Part shown: piece by piece, positions 53,979-62,238 of the stretch
Numbering within the stretch: position 1 is the stretch's first letter
How the letters are laid out: each line of letters starts with the position of its first letter
Source of the DNA: Pseudobutyrivibrio sp.
Lineage (GTDB): Bacteria > Bacillota > Clostridia > Lachnospirales > Lachnospiraceae
Length of the DNA: 64,000 nt
Assembly (NCBI RefSeq): GCF_017471675.1
Contig: NZ_JAFUSK010000002.1
Location: forward strand, 1 to 64,000
Direction: 5' to 3'
The notes under the pieces: generated by a model
Told to the model about the DNA's origin: nothing
The model's input: only the letters and a program-made list of their open reading frames with translations
Databases searched by the model: none
Position numbers and translations under genes: made by a program

Positions 53979-54758
53979 ATGTTTAGTATTAATTTTACTT
54001 TAGAAAATTTTGAATATTACTTGTTACTCCTTACCCGCATATCCATGTTTGTAGTAGTGGCGCCATTTTTTAACACAAGAAATACACCGGCTAGACTTAA
54101 AATAGGCTTTTCTGCTTTAGTTGCTTTACTTTTGTATTTTGTTGTGGATTTTAGCGCTCTTAATTACTCTACGGTAGTTGGATATGCTTTTTTAGTTGTT
54201 AAGGAGGCTATTACAGGATTAATAATAGGCTTTGCCACATTCTGTTGCAATTTTATTATTCTGCTTTCTGGAAATATGATAGACATGAATATTGGTCTAT
54301 CTATGGCACAGGAGTATGACCCATCTTTACAGACTGAAACTTCTGCAACAGGAACACTTTACAACAATTTCATTATGATTTTGTTGATTTTATCGGGAAT
54401 GCATCGATTTATATTCAAGACATTTGTGGATGCATATACACTCATTCCTATTGGGGGAACCGTATTTAAATGGGATTCATTGCTAACAAGTACCATTACC
54501 TTTATCACTGACATTTTTATTATTGGATTTAGAATTGTTCTTCCAATATTTGCAGTAATTATGGTACTTAACGCCATACTTGGAATTATGGTTAAGGTGG
54601 CACCTCAGATTCACATGTTTTCAGTTGGTGCCCAGCTTAAAATAATTGTTGGATTTGCAGTGCTGTTTCTAACAGTATTTTTGTTACCAGACATTGCTAC
54701 ATTTATTTTTAAAGAAATGAAGAAGATGATGTCACTTTATTTGCAGGGGTTGTATTGA
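53979..54758 (+). CDS. fliR: Flagellar export gate protein FliR
   Basis: A 259-residue protein with about six membrane helices. Typical segments are FEYYLLLLTRISMFVVVAPFFNTRNTPARLKIGFSALVALLL, KEAITGLIIGFATFCCNFIILLSGNMIDMNIGLSMAQEYDPSLQTETS and LNAILGIMVKVAPQIHMFSVGAQLKIIVG. It starts 5 bp after fliQ, and its stop TGA overlaps the flhB ATG. Confidence 0.96.
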   Translation: MFSINFTLENFEYYLLLLTRISMFVVVAPFFNTRNTPARLKIGFSALVALLLYFVVDFSALNYSTVVGYAFLVVKEAITGLIIGFATFCCNFIILLSGNMIDMNIGLSMAQEYDPSLQTETSATGTLYNNFIMILLILSGMHRFIFKTFVDAYTLIPIGGTVFKWDSLLTSTITFITDIFIIGFRIVLPIFAVIMVLNAILGIMVKVAPQIHMFSVGAQLKIIVGFAVLFLTVFLLPDIATFIFKEMKKMMSLYLQGLY

Positions 54759-55891
54759 TGTATGAAAAGAATTATTTGCTAATTCCATATAATCTGCAAT
54801 TTTTTGCTCCTGACGGTGAAGGGGGCGAAAAAACAGAGGAACCTACCAGTAAAAAGCTTTCTGATGCCAGAAAAGAAGGCAAGGTTGCAAAAAGTAAAGA
54901 GATAGTAAATGGTGTATCTCTTTTGGGGTTCTTCTTTGCACTTAGGGTTTTCTTTGGATTTGCAGGTGTTCGAATAGGAGAAATCTTTAAATGGATATAT
55001 GCAATTTTTCCAGATGTTGTTGGTATGAAAGATGGCCTTACCATACAAGCTTTTATTGGTATTTTTAGGTCACTTATACTTAAAACCTTAATTATTTTAT
55101 TACCTTTTTTGGCAATTGGATTTGCAACTGATTTTGTTGGTAATCTAATACAGGTGGGATGGAAGCCTACCTTAAAGCCTTTAGAGCCAAAGCTTTCTAA
55201 GTTTAATCCAATTAGTGGTTTTAAGCGTATATTTTCAAAGCAATCTATTGTAAATCTGATTTTTGCTTTAGCAAAAATTATACTTGTGTTTTATATAGCA
55301 TATACAAGCATAAAGGACCAGGCTAATACATTGTTTTTACTGTATGATATATCTTTTAATGCTGCACTTAGTCTTATATTTCAGATTATAGTTGATACTG
55401 GAATAAAAATAAGTATTGTTTATATTGTTCTTGGCTTTGCTGACTACGCATATCAGAGATGGAAATTCAAAGATGATATGAAGATGACTAAGCAAGAGGT
55501 TAAGGATGAATATAAAAACACAGAAGGAGATCCTCAGATTAAGGGTAAACAACGACAGAGGATGATGGAAAGCTCTCAGCGTAGAATGATGAAAAATGTT
55601 CCACAGGCCGATGTTGTTATTACAAACCCTACTCACATTGCGGTGGCTATTCTTTATGATAATACTAAGGACGAGGCACCGAGAGTGGTTGCAAAGGGTG
55701 AGGATTATCTTGCTAAAAAAATTAAAGATTTAGCTAAAGAAAGCGATGTTCCTATTGTTGAAAATAAGCCTCTTGCCAGAGCGCTTTACGCTACAGTAGA
55801 GATTGACGAAGCCATTCCACCAGAGCTATATCAGGCAGTGGCAGAAATCTTAGCGGTTGTTTACACCAATAGAAACAAAGAAGTTAGCTAA
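54758..55891 (+). CDS. flhB: Flagellar export switch protein FlhB
   Basis: A 377-residue protein with four membrane helices and a cytosolic C-terminal domain. The autocleavage site NPTH is intact (VVITNPTHIAVAILYD), so the hook-to-filament specificity switch should work. N-terminal EKTEEPTSKKLSDARKEGKVAKSKE is diagnostic. ATG 54758 overlaps the fliR stop (TGATG); an in-frame TTG one codon earlier is not needed. Confidence 0.96.
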   Translation: MYEKNYLLIPYNLQFFAPDGEGGEKTEEPTSKKLSDARKEGKVAKSKEIVNGVSLLGFFFALRVFFGFAGVRIGEIFKWIYAIFPDVVGMKDGLTIQAFIGIFRSLILKTLIILLPFLAIGFATDFVGNLIQVGWKPTLKPLEPKLSKFNPISGFKRIFSKQSIVNLIFALAKIILVFYIAYTSIKDQANTLFLLYDISFNAALSLIFQIIVDTGIKISIVYIVLGFADYAYQRWKFKDDMKMTKQEVKDEYKNTEGDPQIKGKQRQRMMESSQRRMMKNVPQADVVITNPTHIAVAILYDNTKDEAPRVVAKGEDYLAKKIKDLAKESDVPIVENKPLARALYATVEIDEAIPPELYQAVAEILAVVYTNRNKEVS

Positions 55892-55914
55892 TCTTAAGGA
55901 AGGGGGAGAAGAGT

Positions 55915-57966
55915 ATGGATTTAACAGCTTCAGTTAAAAAATCTGATATTGGAATTGCAATATACTTACTTGCTGCAGTTACATTCTTTGTTATCCCTAT
56001 TCCAAATTTTGTTCTTGATATAATGATTGCCTTTAATATATCTGTGGCTCTTATTATTCTTATGAATGTACTGTTTGTACAGGAAGTTTTGGACATGTCA
56101 TTCTTCCCTACATTACTTTTGTTTACAACTATTTTTAGAATTTCATTAAACGTATCTTCTACAAGACTTATTCTTTCAACAGGTGATCCAGGAAATGTAG
56201 TTAGAACCTTCGGAAGCTTCGTTGGCGGAAATAATCTTGTTATAGGTGCAATTATCTTCTTAATTCTGATTATTATTCAGTTCATGGTAATCAATAAAGG
56301 TTCTGAACGTGTAGCTGAAGTATCAGCAAGATTTACACTGGATGCTATGCCAGGTAAACAGATGGCAATTGATGCTGACCTTAATACTGGAGCCATAGAT
56401 GATGCTGAGGCTAAAAGGCGAAGAGATAAGATTCAAGAAGAATCAGCCTTCTTCGGAGCTATGGATGGTGCTACCAAGTACGTAAAGGGAGATGCTACAG
56501 CGGGCTTGATTATTACAGTAATAAACCTTGCTGGTGGTTCTGTAATGGGAATGATGAATCAGGGATTGCCATTTGCAGAGGCTATTCAGCAGTTTGGCAT
56601 TCTTACAATTGGTGATGGCCTGGTATCACAGATTCCATCTCTTTTAATATCACTTTCAACAGGTATTCTTGTTACAAAGGGCTCTAAGGCAGCTGATTTC
56701 TCAGGAGTACTGGTAAGGCAGTTATTTGGTATTCCTAAGGTATTGTATATTGTTGGTGCTGCCATGGCTTTCCTTGGTATTGCAACACCTTTGAACTGGG
56801 TACTGTTTGTGGCATTTGGAGCAGCTTTCATTATCACAGGTTATTCAATGTCCAAGACTCTTGGAGAAGAGGAAATTGAACATGAGGTAGCAGCAGAAGA
56901 AACTGAAGCAGAAGAAATAAGAAAGCCGGAAAATGTTGTATCTCTTTTACAGGTTGATCCGATTGAGCTTGAATTTGGTTATGGCATTATACCACTAGCT
57001 GATGCAAATCAAGGAGGTGATTTGCTAGATAGAGTTGTTATGATTCGAAGGCAGATAGCACTAGAGCTTGGTACTGTAGTTCCTATCATCAGACTTCGTG
57101 ATAACATTCAGCTTAATCCTAATCAATATATTATTAAGATTAAGGGAATTCAGGTTACAGAAGGCGAGATTCTATTCGACCATTATATGGCTATGAATCC
57201 AGGCTACGTGGAGGAGGAAATTACAGGTATTCCTACCTTTGAGCCATCCTTCCATTTGCCAGCATTATGGATAACGGAAAGCCAGAGAGAAAGAGCTGAA
57301 TCTCTTGGCTATACTGTTGTAGATCCACCTTCAATTATTGCAACACATCTGACGGAGGTTATTAGAAGCCATATTGCAGAGCTTCTTACCAGACAGGATG
57401 TTCAAAATCTTATTGATAACCTTAAGGAAAGCAATCCTGTTATTGTTGATGAGCTTGTACCAAAGCTACTTGGTCTTGGAGATGTTCAAAAGGTATTACA
57501 GAACTTGCTTTCAGAAGGGGTTTCTATCAGAGACCTTCTTACAATATTTGAAGTACTTGCAGATCATGCTACAACAACCCATGATACAGATGTACTTACA
57601 GAATATGTAAGGCAGGGATTAAAGAGAGCTATATCAGGAAGGTATTTTGCTCCTAATGAGGTGACACAGGTAATTACAGTGGATCCTAAGGTTGAGCAGG
57701 ATATAATGGCTTCTATTAAGCAGACAGAGCAAGGGGCATACTTAACACTTGATCCTGAGCGAATAAAAGCCATAATAGCATCATTAGAGGAGGAAATTAA
57801 GAAGATTGAGGAGATGGGAAAAACACCTATTGTTGTTACATCTCCAATAGTGAGAATGTATTTTAAGAGTCTTACACAGGATTATGTGAAGGACTTAATT
57901 GTTGTATCTTACAATGAAATTGATTCTAATGTAGAGCTTTCATCAGTAGGTATGGTAACGGGGTAG
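55915..57966 (+). CDS. flhA: Flagellar export protein FlhA
   Basis: A 683-residue export-gate protein. It has eight membrane helices in residues 15-310, the conserved FHIPEP-like loop FTLDAMPGKQMAIDADLNTGAIDDAEAKRRRDKIQEESAFFGAMDGATKYVKGDA, and a cytosolic domain that docks FliI/FliJ and chaperones. Length matches the family (about 680-700). It follows flhB by 23 bp with GAAGGGGGAG ahead of the ATG. Confidence 0.97.
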   Translation: MDLTASVKKSDIGIAIYLLAAVTFFVIPIPNFVLDIMIAFNISVALIILMNVLFVQEVLDMSFFPTLLLFTTIFRISLNVSSTRLILSTGDPGNVVRTFGSFVGGNNLVIGAIIFLILIIIQFMVINKGSERVAEVSARFTLDAMPGKQMAIDADLNTGAIDDAEAKRRRDKIQEESAFFGAMDGATKYVKGDATAGLIITVINLAGGSVMGMMNQGLPFAEAIQQFGILTIGDGLVSQIPSLLISLSTGILVTKGSKAADFSGVLVRQLFGIPKVLYIVGAAMAFLGIATPLNWVLFVAFGAAFIITGYSMSKTLGEEEIEHEVAAEETEAEEIRKPENVVSLLQVDPIELEFGYGIIPLADANQGGDLLDRVVMIRRQIALELGTVVPIIRLRDNIQLNPNQYIIKIKGIQVTEGEILFDHYMAMNPGYVEEEITGIPTFEPSFHLPALWITESQRERAESLGYTVVDPPSIIATHLTEVIRSHIAELLTRQDVQNLIDNLKESNPVIVDELVPKLLGLGDVQKVLQNLLSEGVSIRDLLTIFEVLADHATTTHDTDVLTEYVRQGLKRAISGRYFAPNEVTQVITVDPKVEQDIMASIKQTEQGAYLTLDPERIKAIIASLEEEIKKIEEMGKTPIVVTSPIVRMYFKSLTQDYVKDLIVVSYNEIDSNVELSSVGMVTG

Positions 57967-57971
57967 AGTAA

Positions 57972-59363
57972 ATGACAATTAATAAGTACACAGGAAAAAC
58001 TGAAGAAGAAGCAATGGAAAAGGTACGAAAGGAGCTTGGTGGCGCAGCCGTCATTATGAATGTGAAGGTTGTAAAGCCCAAGGGAATCGGCGGGTTATTC
58101 AAACATAGTACCTATGAAGTAACTGCAGCTGTTGAAGATGAGGGCTTGTCAGGTGGTGCCAAGGCATTTGCTGTGCCATCTGAAGCAAAGTCGGGCTCCT
58201 TTGAGGCCGTTGCAGACGATGCAATTATATTAAAGGATGCATTTTCTGCTGTTAATCAGGTATTAGAAAAGCAGACCCTTGCTGAGCCTGTAGTAGAAGA
58301 TGCAAATATAGATACTGCTTCTGAGGTAAAATCAGCTATAGATGAATTACCGAAAGCTACAAATAATAAAGAAGATAATTTTGAACCTTTGGCTGATAAC
58401 GCTAAGCATGCAAAGCTTTTTGAGCCTACATATTCTAAGCCTGCTTATGCTAAAGCTGTGGTAAATGAAAAACAGCCTGCAAAAGTAATAAATAAAACAG
58501 AAGATGACGATATTCAAATTAAGGAATTAGAAAATAATAAGCCATCTATTGATGGGGATAATCATGTATTTGTAAAGATGCTTTACAATGTGCTTCTTGA
58601 AAATGAGGTGCAGGAAAAATATATAAATCAGGTTCTAGAGGATATGGATAAGGTTTTACGTACCAGCCATTCTTTAGATAATCTTTTGTCTAATGTATAT
58701 CAAAAGATGGTACTTAAGCTTGGAACACCTACAAGGATTGTTCCGGGGGAAAGAAGACCAAAGGTTGTGTTTTTCATTGGCCCTACTGGGGTTGGAAAGA
58801 CTACAACTATAGCTAAAATCGCTTCCAAATTCAAGGTTGAGGAAGGTAAAAAGGTCGGTCTTATCACTGCTGACACCTACAGAATGGCAGCAGCTAACCA
58901 GCTGCAGACCTATGCAAATATCCTAGGTGTACCTCTTAATGTAATCTATTCTCCAGAGGAGCTTTTAGATACTGTTAAAAAGCAGGTAAGAGAAAACGAT
59001 GATTTAGATGTTATTTTAGTTGATACCATAGGCTTTTCTCATAAGAATGAGGAGCAAAGGCAGGACACTAAAAAACTGATATCTGCTTTAGGAGATTATT
59101 ATGACAGCGAAGTCTATCTGGTTTTGTCAGCAACTACAAAGCAGAAGGATTTAATAGATATTGCAGATTCTTATATGGAATTTGCTAAGTTTAATCTTAT
59201 ATTTACTAAGCTTGATGAAACTAAGTGCCTTGGAAATATTTTTAACATGAAGCTTTATACAAAGGCGCCTCTTTCATATATTACAGTTGGACAAAATGTG
59301 CCAGATGACATTGAGATTGTAAACGCCCAAAAGCTGGTAAAGCTATTATTGGGAGGAAACTAA
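57972..59363 (+). CDS. flhF: Flagellar placement SRP-type GTPase FlhF
   Basis: A 463-residue GTPase. The N-terminal basic B domain (NKYTGKTEEEAMEKVRKELGGAAVIMNVKVVK) and a variable acidic linker (residues 60-200) precede the NG domain. P-loop is FFIGPTGVGKTTTIAKIASKF, then LITADTYRMAAANQLQTYANILGVP, DTIGFSHKNEEQRQD and FTKLDETKCLGN. FlhF sets the site and number of flagella with FlhG. Only 5 bp separate it from flhA, and its stop abuts flhG. Confidence 0.95.
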   Translation: MTINKYTGKTEEEAMEKVRKELGGAAVIMNVKVVKPKGIGGLFKHSTYEVTAAVEDEGLSGGAKAFAVPSEAKSGSFEAVADDAIILKDAFSAVNQVLEKQTLAEPVVEDANIDTASEVKSAIDELPKATNNKEDNFEPLADNAKHAKLFEPTYSKPAYAKAVVNEKQPAKVINKTEDDDIQIKELENNKPSIDGDNHVFVKMLYNVLLENEVQEKYINQVLEDMDKVLRTSHSLDNLLSNVYQKMVLKLGTPTRIVPGERRPKVVFFIGPTGVGKTTTIAKIASKFKVEEGKKVGLITADTYRMAAANQLQTYANILGVPLNVIYSPEELLDTVKKQVRENDDLDVILVDTIGFSHKNEEQRQDTKKLISALGDYYDSEVYLVLSATTKQKDLIDIADSYMEFAKFNLIFTKLDETKCLGNIFNMKLYTKAPLSYITVGQNVPDDIEIVNAQKLVKLLLGGN

Positions 59364-60239
59364 ATGGATCAAGCGCAAAACCTACGAAACGTCATCAAGG
59401 CTTCAAATATCAGAACCGTTGAAAAGACAAAGGTAATTACCATAACATCTGGCAAGGGTGGAGTTGGTAAATCCAATATGGCAGTTAATCTGGCAGTTTG
59501 GTTCACTCGACTTGATAAAAAGGTAATTATTTTGGACGGGGATTTTGGCCTTGCCAATGTAGAGGTAATGTTTGGTACTTTACCTAAATACAATCTTTCT
59601 GATGTGATTTTTAAGGGGATGAGCATCAGAGATATTATAACAACAGGACCTATGGGAATAGGTTTTATATCTGGGGGATCAGGCGTAGTTGGATTAAACA
59701 ATCTAAATCGTGAACAAATTGCGTTTTTAGTCCACAATCTATCACTTTTAAACGACTTATGTGATATTCTTATAATAGATACAGGTGCGGGAGTTTCGGA
59801 TCAGGTATTAGAGTTCGTTTTAGCTTCTCCTGAGGTGATTTTGGTATCAACACCAGAGCCAAGTTCCCTTACGGATTCTTATTCCCTTATGAAAGCAATG
59901 TACAAAAGTCCTAAGTATTCCAAAGACGGAACTAATGTACATTTAGTAGCTAATAAGGTTACAAGTGAGGCGGAGGGAAGAGCTGTATATGAAAAAATGA
60001 ATTCTGTTGTACAAAAGTTTTTAGGTGGTAGCTTAGATTATTTAGGATATGTGGCCTATGACAGCCAGCTTGAAAAGGCTGTAAGAAATCAAAAGGTAGT
60101 ATCTATGGAATATCCTACATCTAAGGCTACAAAGTGCTTTGAATCAGTGGCTTCAAAGTTACTTAAAAAGGATGAGAGTACGCACTTTAGATGGGGTGTA
60201 TCACATATATTCAATGCATTACTTAAGGATAGGGCATAG
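59364..60239 (+). CDS. flhG: FlhG/YlxH MinD-like ATPase
   Basis: A 291-residue ATPase. The N-terminal DQAQNLRNVIK is the FlhF-activating DQAxxLR motif. The deviant Walker A is TSGKGGVGKSNMAVNLAVW. ILDGDFGLANVEVMFG and IIDTGAGVSDQVLEFVLASPEVILVSTPEPSSLTDSYSLMKA follow the MinD pattern. It probably controls flagellar number and C-ring assembly. It starts right after the flhF stop codon. Confidence 0.94.
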   Translation: MDQAQNLRNVIKASNIRTVEKTKVITITSGKGGVGKSNMAVNLAVWFTRLDKKVIILDGDFGLANVEVMFGTLPKYNLSDVIFKGMSIRDIITTGPMGIGFISGGSGVVGLNNLNREQIAFLVHNLSLLNDLCDILIIDTGAGVSDQVLEFVLASPEVILVSTPEPSSLTDSYSLMKAMYKSPKYSKDGTNVHLVANKVTSEAEGRAVYEKMNSVVQKFLGGSLDYLGYVAYDSQLEKAVRNQKVVSMEYPTSKATKCFESVASKLLKKDESTHFRWGVSHIFNALLKDRA

Positions 60240-60242
60240 CTT

Positions 60243-60986
60243 ATGGAAATATTAGAACTAAGGCCTGGCACACCTATAGAGTTTTCTTTTGCCAGCACAA
60301 ATTCTGACGTGGAAAGCAACATAGATGAGGATAGAAGTATTTATATCTCCAGTGTTTTTGGAGTTACCAAAAAAGAGGAGATTATATTTCATATTCCAAC
60401 CAGAAAAGGACATACAGTAACAATTCCAATGAATGTTCCTTTTAATGCAGTTTTTAATACAAAACAGGGTATGTTTCAGCTTTCAGGAGAAATAACAAAA
60501 AGAGGACGCTTAGAAAATTTCCCTGTGTATGTGTTTGTTCCTGATAGCAAGCTGAAAAAGGTTCAAAGAAGAGATTATTTTAGATTCCAGTGCCTAATAC
60601 CTGTAAAGGTTTTACCTATCCCTAAGGATGTGGCAATCTTGCCTAATATGGCCTTGGTTGAGGATGATTTGGAAAAATATGGAAACACCTACGGCCCGCC
60701 AGTAACAGGCAATATTTTGGACATTAGTGGCGGTGGAGCAAAATTCAGTGCCAAGACTGATATATTAACAGAAAGATATATGTATGTATCCTTTAAACTA
60801 AAATCAAAGGATATGGACGAGACAATAAATGTTATTGCAAGACGTGTAAAGACAGAGCACAAAGAAAATTTGGGTGTATATGAACATCGTATAGAATTCC
60901 TTTTTAAAGAACCGGAAGATAGAGAGACCATAATTAAGTACATTTTTGATGAGGACCGACGTTTAAGAAAAAAAGATCAGGGGTAG
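60243..60986 (+). CDS. YcgR-like PilZ flagellar brake protein
   Basis: A 247-residue protein with two domains. The N-terminal YcgR-type PilZN domain (residues 5-95: MEILELRPGTPIEF..., GVTKKEEIIFHIPTRKGHTVTIP) is followed by a PilZ domain (about 100-245) with both c-di-GMP motifs: RRDYFRF (RxxxR) and DISGGG (DxSxxG). YcgR-type proteins bind c-di-GMP and slow or bias the motor at FliG/MotA. It is flanked by flhG (3 bp) and cheB (3 bp), so motor braking is transcribed with the flagellum. Confidence 0.9.
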   Translation: MEILELRPGTPIEFSFASTNSDVESNIDEDRSIYISSVFGVTKKEEIIFHIPTRKGHTVTIPMNVPFNAVFNTKQGMFQLSGEITKRGRLENFPVYVFVPDSKLKKVQRRDYFRFQCLIPVKVLPIPKDVAILPNMALVEDDLEKYGNTYGPPVTGNILDISGGGAKFSAKTDILTERYMYVSFKLKSKDMDETINVIARRVKTEHKENLGVYEHRIEFLFKEPEDRETIIKYIFDEDRRLRKKDQG

Positions 60987-60989
60987 GGA

Positions 60990-62234
60990 ATGTATAAGAT
61001 TTTAGTTGTTGATGACTCTGCACTCATGAGAAGGATTATTTGTGATATTATCAACGCAGATAGTGATTTTCGTGTAATTGACGTCAGTGCAGACGGCGAA
61101 GACGCTTACAACAAAATAAAGAAGACTCCATACGATTTGGTTGTACTTGACATGGTGCTTCCTAAAATGACAGGACTTGAACTTCTTGAAAAGCTTAACA
61201 AGGAAAATCAAGATATTAATGCTGTCCTGATTAGTTCATCCTTAAAGGAAGATGCTGACAGTACAATGAAGGCAATGGAATATGGTGCACTTGATTTCGT
61301 AGTTAAGCCTATCCGTTCTAGTGGTGAAACTAGAGAAATCTTTGGAAAGCAGTTACTTGAAGCTCTCCACAACGTTACCAAATCAAGGGCTTTCAAACCA
61401 ATCGTTCAAAGAGGTGGAACCTCTGATAACACTAGGTCTATCGAGGATTCCCACAGAAAGACAGCTGAAAGGATGGCAGGTGTAAGAACCAGACTTGCTG
61501 AGGCAAAGCAGGGTATTGGTAATGCGCATACTAATACTGAAAGCAACAAGGAATCAGTAGTATCAAGAATGTCTGGTACAGTATCTACTTCTACCCAAAG
61601 CTCAATTCAAAGCTCAGGTAGCAAGACTACAACACCTTCTGGCACAGGGGTTAGAACCAAAAAGTTTATTGCCCTTGCCTGCTCCACAGGAGGTCCACAG
61701 GCGCTTCATACATTTGTGCCTATGCTTCCTGCTAATCTGTCAGTACCTCTTGTTCTGGTACAACACATGCCAGAAGGCTTCACTGCATCACTTGCTGCTA
61801 GATTAAATCAGATATCCAGCATTAGCGTTAAAGAAGCCGAAGATGGAGAGTATTTTAAACCTGGAGTAGTGTATATTACACCAGGTGGTAAGCACATGAA
61901 AATCTGCGAAGACGCAAGTCATGCTGCTTATTGTCAGCTTGATGACAGCCCACCTGTAAATAGCTTGAAGCCTTGTGCTGATGTTATGTATCAGTCTTTG
62001 GCCAAATCAAGCTTTGATGAAATAATTTGTGTAGTACTTACAGGTATGGGGGCAGATGGTTCAGAAGGAATCAGGTATTTAAATCAATACAAAAAGACTT
62101 ACGTTATTTCGCAAGAGGCATCTACATGTGTAGTTTATGGTATGCCTAAAGCGGTGGAACAAGGTGGGTTATCCGATGAGGTAGCGCCACTTAAATCAGT
62201 AGCTAATTCAATAGTAAAGAAACTTGGAGGTTAG
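60990..62234 (+). CDS. cheB: Chemotaxis protein-glutamate methylesterase CheB
   Basis: A 414-residue enzyme. N-terminal receiver domain with VVDDSALMRRII and the phosphoacceptor in DLVVLDMVLPKMTG. A Ser/Thr-rich linker of about 100 residues (residues 135-225) is longer than usual. The C-terminal esterase domain contains ACSTGGPQAL (catalytic Ser), QHMPEGFTASLAARLNQ (His) and VVLTGMGADGSEGI (Asp). It removes methyl groups from or deamidates chemoreceptors. GGGGTAGGG precedes the ATG. Confidence 0.95.
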   Translation: MYKILVVDDSALMRRIICDIINADSDFRVIDVSADGEDAYNKIKKTPYDLVVLDMVLPKMTGLELLEKLNKENQDINAVLISSSLKEDADSTMKAMEYGALDFVVKPIRSSGETREIFGKQLLEALHNVTKSRAFKPIVQRGGTSDNTRSIEDSHRKTAERMAGVRTRLAEAKQGIGNAHTNTESNKESVVSRMSGTVSTSTQSSIQSSGSKTTTPSGTGVRTKKFIALACSTGGPQALHTFVPMLPANLSVPLVLVQHMPEGFTASLAARLNQISSISVKEAEDGEYFKPGVVYITPGGKHMKICEDASHAAYCQLDDSPPVNSLKPCADVMYQSLAKSSFDEIICVVLTGMGADGSEGIRYLNQYKKTYVISQEASTCVVYGMPKAVEQGGLSDEVAPLKSVANSIVKKLGG

Positions 62235-62238
62235 TAGG

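Noticed and set aside
61540..61640. Short Ser/Thr repeats in cheB as a CRISPR or tandem repeat
   Set aside because: Coding low-complexity linker; no regular spacer structure. No CRISPR-like array was seen anywhere.
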